From Marivirga salinae (GTDB lineage: Bacteria; Bacteroidota; Bacteroidia; Cytophagales; Cyclobacteriaceae): 64,000 bases of DNA. Each line of letters opens with the position of its first letter. The first letter of the stretch is position 1. The translations under genes were made by a program, and so were the position numbers. Where the stretch lies: NCBI RefSeq assembly GCF_030503855.1, contig NZ_CP129971.1, positions 1,247,501 to 1,311,500 of the forward strand, in the 5' to 3' direction. Below are positions 17,761-28,700 of the stretch, piece by piece. Below the pieces are notes generated by a model, which saw only the letters and a program-made list of their open reading frames with translations, was not told the DNA's origin and did not search any database.

Positions 17761-18989
17761 TGCGATATCTTTTTATTCTATTCTTTCTCAGTAACATTTC
17801 TATTGGCTCTAGCCAAAGTGATTTAGCTAGAGAACATCTTTCAATTTTGACTTCTGATTCATTAGGAGGTAGGGGATTTACTCAAAATGGTCAAGAAAAA
17901 GCATCAAATTATATCATAAAGAAATTACAGGAATATGATTTGAAAGCTGGTGGAGATAACAATTTTAGGCAGGAATTGACATATCCTGTCAATACTTTTC
18001 CTGGAAGCGCTCAGTTTTCAGTAGAAAATCAAAATGCCATTAAAATTTATGGGGCGGGGAAAGATTTTCTTTTTCATTCAGCTTCAGCATCAATTGATAT
18101 TAAAGGACAAATCGAGGAAATCTCCATTGGTTTTAAATTTTCTAGGAAAGCTAAAAATAAGATTTTTTACATTGAGAAAACCGCGAATAATGCTAAAGAA
18201 ATTGAGGACATAACTCAATCTTTTTTGTTTGATTTAAAGGCTTCTGGTAATTTACTAATCATTCAAGATAGTGCTAAATGGAGCTGGTTTCCATCTTCAA
18301 AGCAATCGAATAATAGTGTTTTATATGTGAAAGATCATTTGAAAAGTGGAGCAGAAATTAGAGCGACAAATGAAGCCAAATTTGTATCAAATTTCAATTC
18401 TTCTAATGTAATTGGCAAGATTGAAGGTGAAAGGAGCGATTCAGTCATCTTGCTTTCCGCCCACTATGATCATATTGGCCAAATGGGAAGTGCTATTTTT
18501 AGAGGTGCAAATGATAATGCATCAGGAGTTGCAATGCTCTTAGCATTGGCAAAATATTATGGAGAAAATCAACCAAAATTGGATACCTACTTTCTTTTCA
18601 CCACTGCAGAGGAAATAGGCTTGTTGGGCAGTTATTATTTCATTGAAAACCCGCCATTTGATCTAAGAAAAATCAAAATGTTAGTTAATTTAGATATGGT
18701 AGGAACAGGAGAAGAAGGAATTACAGTTGTGAATTCCAAAAAGCATAACCGCTATTTTGAATTGCTTCAAAAACTAAATAACGATAGAATAACCAAGATT
18801 AAAGCTAGGGGAGAAGCCTGCAATAGCGACCATTGTTTATTTGATCAAATTGGAATTCCAGCAGTCTTTATTTACACCTTAGGCGGAAAGCAAGCTTATC
18901 ATGATGTTTATGATAATGGAGAAGATTTAAGCTTAGAAGCTTTTGATGAATTGCATGATTTGATAATTGAAAGTTTAAATAAGTACTGA
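17760..18989 (+). CDS. M28-family metallopeptidase, secreted
   Basis: A 409-residue exported peptidase with a signal peptide ([20 protein letters not shown]). The M28 di-zinc site is visible: SAHYDHIG, RGANDNASGVAML, TAEEIGLLGS, VNLDMVG and CNSDHCLF supply the His, Asp, Glu, Asp and His ligands and the general-base glutamate. These enzymes are aminopeptidases or carboxypeptidases that act on peptides outside the cytoplasm. An inserted middle segment (residues 100-210) is PA-domain-like in position. It overlaps the J-domain gene by one base, suggesting an operon. Confidence 0.92.
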   Translation: MRYLFILFFLSNISIGSSQSDLAREHLSILTSDSLGGRGFTQNGQEKASNYIIKKLQEYDLKAGGDNNFRQELTYPVNTFPGSAQFSVENQNAIKIYGAGKDFLFHSASASIDIKGQIEEISIGFKFSRKAKNKIFYIEKTANNAKEIEDITQSFLFDLKASGNLLIIQDSAKWSWFPSSKQSNNSVLYVKDHLKSGAEIRATNEAKFVSNFNSSNVIGKIEGERSDSVILLSAHYDHIGQMGSAIFRGANDNASGVAMLLALAKYYGENQPKLDTYFLFTTAEEIGLLGSYYFIENPPFDLRKIKMLVNLDMVGTGEEGITVVNSKKHNRYFELLQKLNNDRITKIKARGEACNSDHCLFDQIGIPAVFIYTLGGKQAYHDVYDNGEDLSLEAFDELHDLIIESLNKY

Positions 18990-20213
18990 CTAGGCACTCA
19001 AACTAAAGATTGAACGAATTTCAGCTTCATGTTGATAATTTTTTCCTTCAATTGCCTGTACGAAATGATGGCTTAGTTCATTTCTACTGAAAAACTGTTC
19101 TGCCGTATCTCTAGATGCTTTTTGATATTTCATCAATAATTCTGGGGAATCAATAAAAGGCTTTATTTTTTCTCCAAACTCAGCTGGGAAATCTGAATCA
19201 GCGAAAAAGCCTATGTGGCGTTTTTCCACTAGACCTCTAATCCAGCCTTGGATGTTCGTGATAATCAATTTACCCGAGGCAATGGCATCGAAGAATTTAT
19301 TGGGTGAATTTGTCCTTAAAACAGGTTTATGAAGAAAGGAAACATAACAAGCATCCGTAACATTCATAACATCTTTCACATCATCTTTAGTGCCATAAGG
19401 AATGAAGAAGACGTTTTTCAACTGATTCTTAGCTACATAATTTTTTACATCAGGCAAGCTTGATCCTTCTCCCATAATCAAAAAGCGAATTGGTAAATGC
19501 ATGCTTAATTCAGCACATTTAATTAGGCTCATCAAGTCATTTACAGGTCCTACTGCACCAAAATAGCTTACTACAAATTTATTTTTTACTCCATATTGTA
19601 AGACCAAATCCTCATCTTTTTCTTCTACTCGCTCAAAAAAATCGCAATCTGCAACATTTGGGATCAAGTCTACTTTTACTTCTGGAGCTTTTTTCTCAAT
19701 ATGATTACGCATGCCAGGTGAGAGGGCAATAACTCTTTCAGCATTTTTGTAAAATTTTAATTCCTGCTTTTCTAACCAGATTTTTAATAATGGATTTTTA
19801 ATTGCTCCCATTTGAATGGGAGCTTCAGGCCATAAATCGCGTACTTCAAAAATATAAGGTATGTTAAATTTCTTTTGTACCCATAAGGCTATAAAACCTA
19901 CGGTAAGCGGAGTGCTTGTTACGATTATCTTATCATAGTCATTGTGCTTTCTTATAAAGCTTTTGGAAAGCATGATAAAATTCAAGAAAGCTTTTATTCT
20001 TTTTAAGAAACCGAATTGGTTTTCATATTGAACTGGTAAATAATGTACTTTTAATCCATCCACTGTTCTGGAAATAGCCTTTTTCTCATTATGAGTGGTC
20101 AGCATTTCTACCTCATGGCCTTTAGCCTTTAAAGCCTGAGCCATAAAGTAGGAGCGATTTGCTCCCCCTTCATCAGGCGTTTTGAAATATTGATGGATGT
20201 AAAGGATTTTCAT
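18990..20213 (-). CDS. glycosyltransferase family 4 (WbuB-like)
   Basis: A 407-residue GT-B enzyme. It starts MKILYIHQYFKTPDEGG, typical for WbuB/GT4-type sugar transferases of surface polysaccharides, with EVRDLWPEAP and a C-terminal NDP-sugar site. It ends one base after the convergent M28 gene stops. It lies downstream of ypdA with 79 bases between. I considered the bacillithiol glycosyltransferase BshA because of ypdA, but the N-terminus and the WPEAP motif fit WbuB-type enzymes better. Acceptor unknown. Confidence 0.85.
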   Translation of the reverse strand: MKILYIHQYFKTPDEGGANRSYFMAQALKAKGHEVEMLTTHNEKKAISRTVDGLKVHYLPVQYENQFGFLKRIKAFLNFIMLSKSFIRKHNDYDKIIVTSTPLTVGFIALWVQKKFNIPYIFEVRDLWPEAPIQMGAIKNPLLKIWLEKQELKFYKNAERVIALSPGMRNHIEKKAPEVKVDLIPNVADCDFFERVEEKDEDLVLQYGVKNKFVVSYFGAVGPVNDLMSLIKCAELSMHLPIRFLIMGEGSSLPDVKNYVAKNQLKNVFFIPYGTKDDVKDVMNVTDACYVSFLHKPVLRTNSPNKFFDAIASGKLIITNIQGWIRGLVEKRHIGFFADSDFPAEFGEKIKPFIDSPELLMKYQKASRDTAEQFFSRNELSHHFVQAIEGKNYQHEAEIRSIFSLSA

Positions 20214-20292
20214 TCAGCCACTAAAGTAATTGCTTTAGTTATATAACAAATAATATTGTGATATAATTTTTAAAGTGAATTGAAATTGTGGC

Positions 20293-21273
20293 TTAATTCT
20301 CAATCATACGCTTACTCTTAATATGTGTCATAATCATATCAGCATGAACTCGGCTATTCTCAATAAACCACTTATTAGTTTCCATTCCACCACAAATCAC
20401 ACCGGCTAAATAAATCCCTTCCACATTGGTTTCCATGCTTTGAGCATCATAAACTGGAGCAAAAGGCGGTTCTTCAATTTTTTTGACACCCATATTGCTT
20501 AAGAAATCATAGTTTGGTTCATAGCCCGTCATGGCTAATACAAAATCATTTTCAATGGTGATATTACCTTCAGGCGTTTTGATGTCTATTTCATTTTCTC
20601 TTATAGCGGTAATTTCACTTTCGAAATACGCTTTTATACTGCCCTCTTTAATTCTATTTTCGATATCAGGCTTCACCCAATATTTCACCGTTTTACGGAT
20701 TTCTTCTTCCCGAATTACCATAGTTACTTCTTTTGCACCTTTTCTGAAGCATTCCAAAGCAGCATCAACTGCAGAATTAGCAGCTCCAACAATAGCCAAA
20801 TTCATATCATAATAAGGATGAGCTTCTTTATAATAGTGAGTTACCTTAGGCAAATCTTCTCCAGGTATTCCCAGCTTATGTGGTAAATCATAAAATCCTG
20901 TTGCCACAATAATGTTCTCAGCCTGTAAGTCGAATTTTTCAGAACTTACCTTAAATCCATTTTCATTTTTCTCTACTTTTTTTACAGGATTATAAAGAGA
21001 AGTATTGAGCTTATGTGAGCTGGCCACTCTTCTGTAATATTCCAAAGCTTCCATTCTTGTTGGCTTCGGGTTATGCGAGATAAATGGCACACCTCCAATT
21101 TCTAGTTTATCGGAAGTACTAAAGAAAGTCATTCCGTATGGATAATTGTACAAGGAGTTTACCAAAGTACCTTTGTCCACAATTAGATAAGATAAGCCTT
21201 CAGATTCCGCTTTTATTCCACAAGCCAAACCTATGGGGCCAGCACCAATTATTAATACATCTATATTTTGCAT
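20293..21273 (-). CDS. ypdA: YpdA-family bacillithiol disulfide reductase
   Basis: A 326-residue FAD- and NADPH-binding oxidoreductase. The FAD motif is IGAGPIGLACG at the start, and the second nucleotide motif is VGAANSAVDAALE. It lacks a CxxC redox pair, as YpdA does. In Firmicutes YpdA reduces bacillithiol disulfide; the same role is inferred here. A YtxJ-family protein, also tied to bacillithiol, is encoded at 46.4 kb, which supports bacillithiol in this organism. The bsh biosynthesis genes are not in the window. Confidence 0.88.
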   Translation of the reverse strand: MQNIDVLIIGAGPIGLACGIKAESEGLSYLIVDKGTLVNSLYNYPYGMTFFSTSDKLEIGGVPFISHNPKPTRMEALEYYRRVASSHKLNTSLYNPVKKVEKNENGFKVSSEKFDLQAENIIVATGFYDLPHKLGIPGEDLPKVTHYYKEAHPYYDMNLAIVGAANSAVDAALECFRKGAKEVTMVIREEEIRKTVKYWVKPDIENRIKEGSIKAYFESEITAIRENEIDIKTPEGNITIENDFVLAMTGYEPNYDFLSNMGVKKIEEPPFAPVYDAQSMETNVEGIYLAGVICGGMETNKWFIENSRVHADMIMTHIKSKRMIEN

Positions 21274-21390
21274 CTAGTTAATATCTTGAGTTGTATTCAA
21301 TATCTTAATTAATACGATAAGTGTCCTGAAAGTTTTGGGAATTCGGGGTTTTCTTAGAAGGATTAGTCCTCCATTTAGGTAGATAAAAAA

Positions 21391-21468
21391 AAACCTGCCA
21401 GGTTTACTCAATTTCTAGTATCTAAAAAGATCTTGAAAAGAAATTAGCAATTGAAACCTGACAGGTTT
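21391..21468. repeat. two near-identical 15-bp palindromes
   Basis: AAACCTGCCAGGTTT at 21391-21405 and AAACCTGACAGGTTT at 21454-21468 differ at one central base. Each is a hairpin with 6-bp perfect arms. They lie between serS and ypdA (both minus), so could end serS transcription, but neither is followed on the minus strand by a long T-run except the A8-flanked first copy. The same palindrome type is frequent between genes of Bacteroidetes. Confidence 0.5.
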
Positions 21469-21489
21469 GGATGGATTTTTTACTTGTAT

Positions 21490-22764
21490 TTAATCAATCC
21501 ATTCAAAACCAGTATAAGATTGCAATGCTTTAGGCACTCTAATCCCTTTTTCGGTTTGATTATTTTCCAAAATCGCTGCTAAGATTCTTGGGAAAGCTAA
21601 CGCACTGCCATTTAAAGTATGCAATAAGTGCTTTTTCTTATCCGCATCTTTATAGCGCAATTTCAAACGGTTGGATTGGTAAGTTTCAAAATTAGAAACA
21701 GAGCTCACTTCTAGCCATTTTTCTTGTGCTGCAGACCAAACTTCCATATCATAAGTTAAGGCAGAAGTAAAACCTAAATCACCACCACATAACCTTAATA
21801 CACGGTAAGGCAATTCTAATTTAGTCAGTAAGCTTTGAATATAACTGCTCATTTCCTCCAATGCCTGATAAGATTTATCAGGATGCAGAACTTGCACTAT
21901 CTCTACTTTATCAAATTGATGCAAACGATTCAACCCTCTAACATGTGCTCCCCAAGAGCCTGCTTCTTTTCTGAAACAAGGCGTATAGGCAGTCAATTTG
22001 ATAGGCAAATCCTCTTCATCGATAATTTCATCTCTTAAAAGATTGGTAATAGGTACTTCAGCGGTAGGAATCAAGTATAAGTCTGTATCTTCTATGTGAT
22101 ACATCTGACCTTCTTTATCTGGTAATTGTCCAGTCCCTATCCCTGAAGCTTCATTTACTAAAACAGGTGGTTGAATTTCTTTGAATCCTTGTTTTTCTGC
22201 TTCGTCTAAAAAGAAATTCAATAAAGCACGCTGCATTCTTGCTCCTTTGCCTTTATAAACAGGAAATCCTGCACCCGTGATTTTAATTCCTAAATCAAAA
22301 TCAATGATGTCATACTCTTTAATCAGATCCCAATGTGGTTTTTTGCCAGCATATAATTCAGGCTTTTCACCGTGCTCAGATAGGATTTCATTATCATCTT
22401 CGCCTTTTCCTTTTTTAACGTCCTCTTGGGGAATATTAGGAATTTGATAGAGACTGTCTGTCAATTCTTTTTCAATCTCTTGAGATTCTTCCTGCAAAAT
22501 TTTACTGCGTTGCTTGAGTTCAGCAGTTTTGGCTTTTACTTCCTCTGCTTCTTCCTTCTTTCCTTCTTTCATCAAAATGCCAATGCTTTTGGAAATTTGG
22601 TTTGATTCTGCCAAAACTGAATCCAGTTCAGTTTGCAATGCTTTTCTTCTATCATCAAGAGCAATTACGCCATCGATTAGAGATTCAGCATTTTCAATAT
22701 TTCTTTTTAATAAGCCTTTGACTGCTTTGGCTTTACTTTCACGCAAATTTGCAACTTGTAACAT
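21490..22764 (-). CDS. serS: seryl-tRNA synthetase
   Basis: A 424-residue class II synthetase that charges tRNA-Ser. The N-terminal 100 residues form the long antiparallel coiled-coil arm that contacts the tRNA variable arm. The catalytic domain has motif 2 (FRKEAGSWG, then RGLNRLHQFDKVE) and motif 3 (NGSALAFPRILAAILENNQ). Full length. It is preceded by 252 bases shared with the divergent rho gene. Confidence 0.97.
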   Translation of the reverse strand: MLQVANLRESKAKAVKGLLKRNIENAESLIDGVIALDDRRKALQTELDSVLAESNQISKSIGILMKEGKKEEAEEVKAKTAELKQRSKILQEESQEIEKELTDSLYQIPNIPQEDVKKGKGEDDNEILSEHGEKPELYAGKKPHWDLIKEYDIIDFDLGIKITGAGFPVYKGKGARMQRALLNFFLDEAEKQGFKEIQPPVLVNEASGIGTGQLPDKEGQMYHIEDTDLYLIPTAEVPITNLLRDEIIDEEDLPIKLTAYTPCFRKEAGSWGAHVRGLNRLHQFDKVEIVQVLHPDKSYQALEEMSSYIQSLLTKLELPYRVLRLCGGDLGFTSALTYDMEVWSAAQEKWLEVSSVSNFETYQSNRLKLRYKDADKKKHLLHTLNGSALAFPRILAAILENNQTEKGIRVPKALQSYTGFEWID

Positions 22765-23016
22765 TTTTCAGAATTTTTGGCAAAATAAGCTATTTTTAAC
22801 CGTATTCTAAACAGAAAGCTATCTTAAATGCCAATTTCTATTTTATATTTCTTAAATTGCTTGACAATTAAAAAAGCTTAGCATATCATTGTGGTATCTA
22901 AAAAGAAACGGGGCAAAATTCAAATGTCTCATTCAATAAAAATCCAAAAACATAATATCAAATTTATCATACCAAAAAATCAGGGTCTCAAATCCTGAAA
23001 AAGTAAAAGTCCCTTT

Positions 23017-24616
<1,600 letters not shown>

Positions 24617-24624
<8 letters not shown>

Positions 24625-25759
24625 ACTAACAAAGAAAATAATAAACATTCCTAAGCGGCTTCTTGTAGAGGAGCCGCTTAATTTATATTCTGGTATCCGT
24701 GGAATGTTCGGAGAAAGTTCCAAAATTGCTGGTCTTCCGCCCGGAAGTGCGATTTATACCGGTTTCCGAAAAGACACTCCTTTTAACATTGACCTTTTTT
24801 CCTACAGTGAAAATACCCTTGAGGAAAAAAATAATATCTCAATAGAAGAAGTTATTAATTTACCTCAGGATGGAAATTTCAAATGGATAAACATTGAAGG
24901 CATCCATCATGCTGAAAAGGTAAAAGAAATTTGTGATGCTTTTCAGATTCATCCGCTTACGATGGAAGATATTTTATCTGTAGGGCAACGTCCACAGATA
25001 GATGATACTGAAAACTACCTTTTTGTAGCTTTAAAAATGCTACAATTTGATTCTAAGAATAATAAAACCCTTAATGAGCAGGTTAGTTTCGTGTTGACTA
25101 AAGACTTGCTGATTACTTTCCAAGAAAGAAAAGGAGATACTTTTGAAGCCGTTAGAAACAGATTAAGAGCTGGCAAAGGAAGGATAAGAAAAGAGGGGTT
25201 GGATTATCTGCTTTATGCCTTGGTGGATACAGTGGTTGACCATTATTTTATTGTGCTTGAAAAATTCGGGGATATTTTGGAAGAAATTGAGGAGCGTATC
25301 ATGTTCCAAGGTCAGAAAAGAGATTTTGATTTACTCTATACACTTAAGCGGGAATTAATTCATATTCGTAGATCTGTTTGGCCGCTTAGAGAAGTGATCA
25401 GCAAATTGGAACGCGATGAAATTAAATTAATAAGGAAGCATACTCGCTTATATATTCGTGATGTTTACGACCATACCATTCAAGCCATTGACTCTGTAGA
25501 AACTTATAGGGATTTTATTTCCAGTTTGGGAGATTTATATCAATCAGTCATTAGCAATAAGCTTAATCAGGTGATGAAAACCCTGACAATTTTCTCTGTT
25601 ATTTTTATACCCTTAACTTTCATTGCGGGAGTTTACGGGATAAATTTTGAGAATGTGCCTGAATTCAGATGGGAGTACGGATATGCCTATTTTTGGTCTT
25701 TAATAGTTGGAATGGCTGTTGTAACCTTAGCAATTTTCAAATATAAAAAATGGATGTAG
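24617..25759 (+). CDS. corA: CorA-family magnesium/metal transporter with YGIN motif
   Basis: A 380-residue CorA-type channel subunit: a large cytoplasmic domain, a long stalk helix and two C-terminal membrane helices. The pore signature, normally YGMN, reads YGIN here (Gly341-Ile342-Asn343) followed by FENVPE. A GIN signature is also used by the ZntB branch. Magnesium transport is the default inference, but zinc or cobalt cannot be excluded. The start codon lies inside the end of rho (8-base overlap), so the two genes are probably translated together. Confidence 0.9.
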
Positions 25760-25799
25760 GTGTTTAATTTCAAGCCATTCTTATTAAGACATTAAATTG

Positions 25800-26510
25800 A
25801 TGAAAAAAGGAGTTCTTTATCTAATCCCTACAGTTATTGCGTCCAACACAGAATCGAAGGCTTTACCTTCTGATTTGGTCAATTTATGTAATAAATTAGA
25901 TTATTATTTGGTGGAGAATCTTCGTACTGCCAGAAGATGTTTGAGTGCTATGAACATTAGCAAACCCATTCCAGAAATTACTTTTCACGAACTTAGTAAA
26001 AACACGGCAGATACTGATGTCGCAGCATTAATGCAGCCTCTTTTTGAAGGTAAATCCGTTGGTGTAATGTCAGAAGCTGGCTGTCCAGGAATTGCAGATC
26101 CAGGTGCAAGGGCAGTAGCATATGCACATGAAAATGATATTCAAGTACAACCTTGGGTGGGACCTTCTTCCATATTTTTAGCATTAATGGCTTCAGGATT
26201 TAGCGGTCAGTCTTTTGCTTTTTCTGGATACTTACCCATTGATAAGAAGGAAAGAACGCAGGCTATTCGAAATTTAGAACAAACTGTTTTCAAAACTGCA
26301 CAGACTCAGATTTTTATGGAAACACCTTATCGTAACAATCAGTTAGTAGAAGATATCCTAAGAATGTGTGCTCCTCAATTGAAATTATGCATTGCAAAAA
26401 ATATCAATTCAGAAGATGAAATGATTAAAACTGATACCATCCAGAATTGGAAAAACAATAAGCCTGAATTGCATAAAGTGCCTTGTATTTTCCTATTTGG
26501 TATGAATTGA
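25800..26510 (+). CDS. RsmI-like SAM-dependent methyltransferase
   Basis: A 236-residue tetrapyrrole-methylase-fold enzyme related to RsmI, which 2'-O-methylates C1402 of 16S rRNA. Visible motifs are LYLIPTVIASN near the start, SEAGCPGIADPGARAV (SAM site), WVGPSSIFLALMASG and METPYRNNQLVEDI. It lacks the C-terminal extension of classical RsmI and diverges at the N-terminus, so it belongs to a Bacteroidetes subgroup whose substrate is inferred only. ATG 25800 was chosen over a TTG one codon earlier. It precedes metK, which makes its cofactor. Confidence 0.82.
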   Translation: MKKGVLYLIPTVIASNTESKALPSDLVNLCNKLDYYLVENLRTARRCLSAMNISKPIPEITFHELSKNTADTDVAALMQPLFEGKSVGVMSEAGCPGIADPGARAVAYAHENDIQVQPWVGPSSIFLALMASGFSGQSFAFSGYLPIDKKERTQAIRNLEQTVFKTAQTQIFMETPYRNNQLVEDILRMCAPQLKLCIAKNINSEDEMIKTDTIQNWKNNKPELHKVPCIFLFGMN

Positions 26511-26562
26511 TAAATGGCTGACATTTATCACCAATAAATTAAAATTATTATAAATAGTCTGT

Positions 26563-26570
26563 TAAATTTG
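26563..26570 (+). promoter_or_regulatory. metK -7 box candidate
   Basis: TAAATTTG matches TAnnTTTG 22 bases before the metK start. The upstream TTG is not evident at 17-23 bp. No SAM riboswitch fold was noticed in the 82-base gap. Confidence 0.45.
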
Positions 26571-26592
26571 CCCCTTGAAAAATTAAAACGTT

Positions 26593-27849
26593 ATGCCATA
26601 TTTATTTACCTCAGAGTCGGTTTCAGAAGGACATCCGGATAAAGTTGCCGATCAGATATCAGATGCATTATTAGATAATTTCTTAGCTTTTGATCCACAA
26701 TCGAAGGTGGCCTGCGAAACGCTGGTTACTACTGGCTTGACAGTTTTGAGCGGTGAGGTTCGCAGTAATTCTTATGTGGATGTGCAGCAAGTAGCCAGAG
26801 ATGTAATCAACAGAATCGGTTATACCAAGGGCGAATATATGTTTGATGGGAATTCTTGTGGTGTAATTTCTACCATTCACGAGCAATCTCAAGATATCAA
26901 TCAAGGTGTTGATAGAGGTAATCCTGAAGAGCAAGGAGCTGGTGATCAAGGAATGATGTTTGGCTATGCTACCAAGGAAACTGAAAACTACATGCCATTA
27001 GCATTAGATCTTTCTCATAAGATTTTGATGGAACTAGCTCTCTTGAGAAGAGAAAATAATGATATTCAATATTTAAGACCTGATTCGAAATCTCAGGTAA
27101 CCATTGAGTATTCGGATGATAATGTTCCGCAAAGAATAGAGGCCATAGTAGTTTCCACTCAACATGATGGCTTTGATAATGATGATGAAAAGATGTTAAC
27201 TAAAATCAAAAATGACATCATCAATATTTTAATCCCTAGAGTTAAAGCTCAATTAAAACCGGAATTACAAAAACTTTTTAATGATGATATTAAATATCAT
27301 ATTAACCCAACCGGGAAGTTTGTGATTGGTGGTCCTCATGGAGATGCTGGTTTGACTGGTAGAAAAATTATTGTGGATACTTATGGAGGAAAAGGAGCTC
27401 ACGGTGGTGGTGCTTTTTCTGGAAAAGATCCATCAAAAGTGGATAGATCTGCAGCTTATGCTACTCGACATATTGCCAAAAACTTGGTGGCAGCTGGTGT
27501 GGCTGATGAAATATTAGTGCAAGTTTCTTATGCTATTGGTGTTGTAGAGCCTATGGGAATTTATGTAAGTACTTACGGAAGTGCTAATGTAGATATGACG
27601 GATGGCGAAATTGCTAAAAAAGTTTCTGAAATATTTGATATGCGTCCGTATGCGATCGAAACCCGATTGAAATTAAGGAATCCAATGTATAGCGAATCTG
27701 CTGCTTATGGGCACATGGGAAGAGAGCCAAGAACTGAAAAGAAAACTTTCAATGCGAGTAATGGCGATGTTTTCTCACAAGAAGTAGAGCTTTTCACATG
27801 GGAGAAATTGGATTATGTAGATAAAGTAAAAGAAGCTTTTAATTTGTAA
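26593..27849 (+). CDS. metK: S-adenosylmethionine synthase
   Basis: Makes SAM from methionine and ATP. The 418-residue protein has all signature motifs: [20 protein letters not shown] at the start, [12 protein letters not shown] (methionine/ATP loop), [20 protein letters not shown] and [19 protein letters not shown]. The length is slightly above the E. coli enzyme because of an insertion near residues 190-215. It is an isolated transcript with its own promoter box and terminator. Confidence 0.98.
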   Translation: MPYLFTSESVSEGHPDKVADQISDALLDNFLAFDPQSKVACETLVTTGLTVLSGEVRSNSYVDVQQVARDVINRIGYTKGEYMFDGNSCGVISTIHEQSQDINQGVDRGNPEEQGAGDQGMMFGYATKETENYMPLALDLSHKILMELALLRRENNDIQYLRPDSKSQVTIEYSDDNVPQRIEAIVVSTQHDGFDNDDEKMLTKIKNDIINILIPRVKAQLKPELQKLFNDDIKYHINPTGKFVIGGPHGDAGLTGRKIIVDTYGGKGAHGGGAFSGKDPSKVDRSAAYATRHIAKNLVAAGVADEILVQVSYAIGVVEPMGIYVSTYGSANVDMTDGEIAKKVSEIFDMRPYAIETRLKLRNPMYSESAAYGHMGREPRTEKKTFNASNGDVFSQEVELFTWEKLDYVDKVKEAFNL

Positions 27850-27883
27850 GAATTAAGTCTTTTCATTGATAAAAAACCAAATG

Positions 27884-27913
27884 GGCATGTGTTGAAAAAC
27901 GCGTGCCTTTTTC
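27884..27913 (+). terminator. metK terminator
   Basis: GGCATGTGT pairs with ACGCGTGCC (two G-T wobbles) across a 6-nt loop and is followed by TTTTT. It begins 35 bases after metK. Confidence 0.8.
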
Positions 27914-28010
27914 GTTTTCCACCGTTTGCATAAATAAGTTATTTGCTTGCAAATTGTAGTTCCTTTTATAAAATTCCTTACTTTCGATATATTATTTACA
28001 AAAACAAGCC

Positions 28011-28535
28011 ATGAAGAAAACATTAATTGTAATTATAGCACTTATTATTGTTTCCTTAATTGCGTATGCGATTTTAGGGGGATTTAAAGAAGTTGAAAAA
28101 TCTATTGAAGAAGATGTTTTAGTTCATATTGCGGGTACTGAATATCAGGGTAAAATAGGATCGGATAGTTTGCAAATGCTATTTATGCAAGCAAAGGAAT
28201 TGGTTGAATCAGAAGCTACCGCTACTGCAATTGCTATAGCTTATTATGGTGAAGCAGATGATAAGACAGGAGCAGTTCATAATTTCATAGGTGTGGAAGT
28301 AGGAGATGAAATGATTTATGAAATGCCTAAAGATTGGGAAATAAAGACTTTTAAAAGATCTACTTCCGTGAAAGGATGTATTGAAGCAAATGTTTTAGCA
28401 ATGCCAACTCCAGATGATATGCTACAAGAATTAAAAATGTTTGCTATTGATAAAAATGTGGCCGTTGATTCCATGTTTATCGAGCTTTATCCTGGCCCTA
28501 ATCAATTATGCGTGCAGTTGTTGGGGGCTGAATAA
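28011..28535 (+). CDS. membrane-anchored or secreted hypothetical protein
   Basis: A 174-residue protein with an N-terminal hydrophobic segment (residues 4-24, LIVIIALIIVSLIAYAILGG) that anchors it or acts as a signal peptide. The rest is an alpha/beta domain with an acidic tilt; its size and pattern are reminiscent of GyrI-like effector-binding domains, but I cannot confirm that. It contains Cys127 and Cys169. The gene stands alone between metK and a palindromic repeat; a near -7 box (TACTTTCG) lies 30 bases upstream. Confidence 0.7.
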   Translation: MKKTLIVIIALIIVSLIAYAILGGFKEVEKSIEEDVLVHIAGTEYQGKIGSDSLQMLFMQAKELVESEATATAIAIAYYGEADDKTGAVHNFIGVEVGDEMIYEMPKDWEIKTFKRSTSVKGCIEANVLAMPTPDDMLQELKMFAIDKNVAVDSMFIELYPGPNQLCVQLLGAE

Positions 28536-28538
28536 TAA

Positions 28539-28568
28539 CTTTTCCAAAGTTTTAAAAATTTGGAAAAG
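28539..28568 (+). terminator. hairpin after the membrane-anchored protein
   Basis: CTTTTCCAAA pairs perfectly with TTTGGAAAAG across a 10-nt loop, three bases after the stop codon. No T-tract follows. Part of the sequence (TTTTCCAAAGTT) is repeated beside the second repeat copy at 30241, so it may belong to that element rather than end transcription. Confidence 0.45.
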
Positions 28569-28569
28569 A

Positions 28570-28660
28570 AATGCTGGTGCGAGCTTCCCAGCTCGTACCA
28601 ATATTAATCTTGTATTTAGGCAAAAAAACAAGCGCGAGCTTCTTAGCTCGCGCTAGCATT
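28570..28660. repeat. bipartite palindromic element (REP/BIME-like), copy 2
   Basis: Two GC-rich hairpins are nested within an outer AATGCT/AGCATT pair. Hairpin one (28575-28600) has arms TGGTGCGAGCT and AGCTCGTACCA with one mismatch. Hairpin two (28631-28654) has perfect 10-bp arms AGCGCGAGCT and AGCTCGCGCT. About 28 of 34 bases over the first hairpin match copy 3 at 30262. It lies in the 165-base gap between a hypothetical gene and amt. Confidence 0.7.
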
Positions 28661-28700
28661 CCAGTTTTAAATTTACTAGACCTTATTGCAAGTTCATTTT

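Noticed and set aside
18990..20213. Glycosyltransferase as BshA of bacillithiol synthesis, because ypdA is adjacent
   Set aside because: The N-terminus and the VRDLWPEAP motif fit WbuB-type GT4 enzymes, not BshA.
22861..22889. TTGACA, 17-bp spacer, TATCAT upstream of rho looks like a sigma-70 promoter
   Set aside because: Bacteroidetes primary sigma factor uses TTG and TAnnTTTG; an E. coli type match in AT-rich DNA is likely chance.
26511..26592. SAM riboswitch in front of metK
   Set aside because: The gap is only 82 bases, AT-rich, with no stem pattern of known SAM classes.
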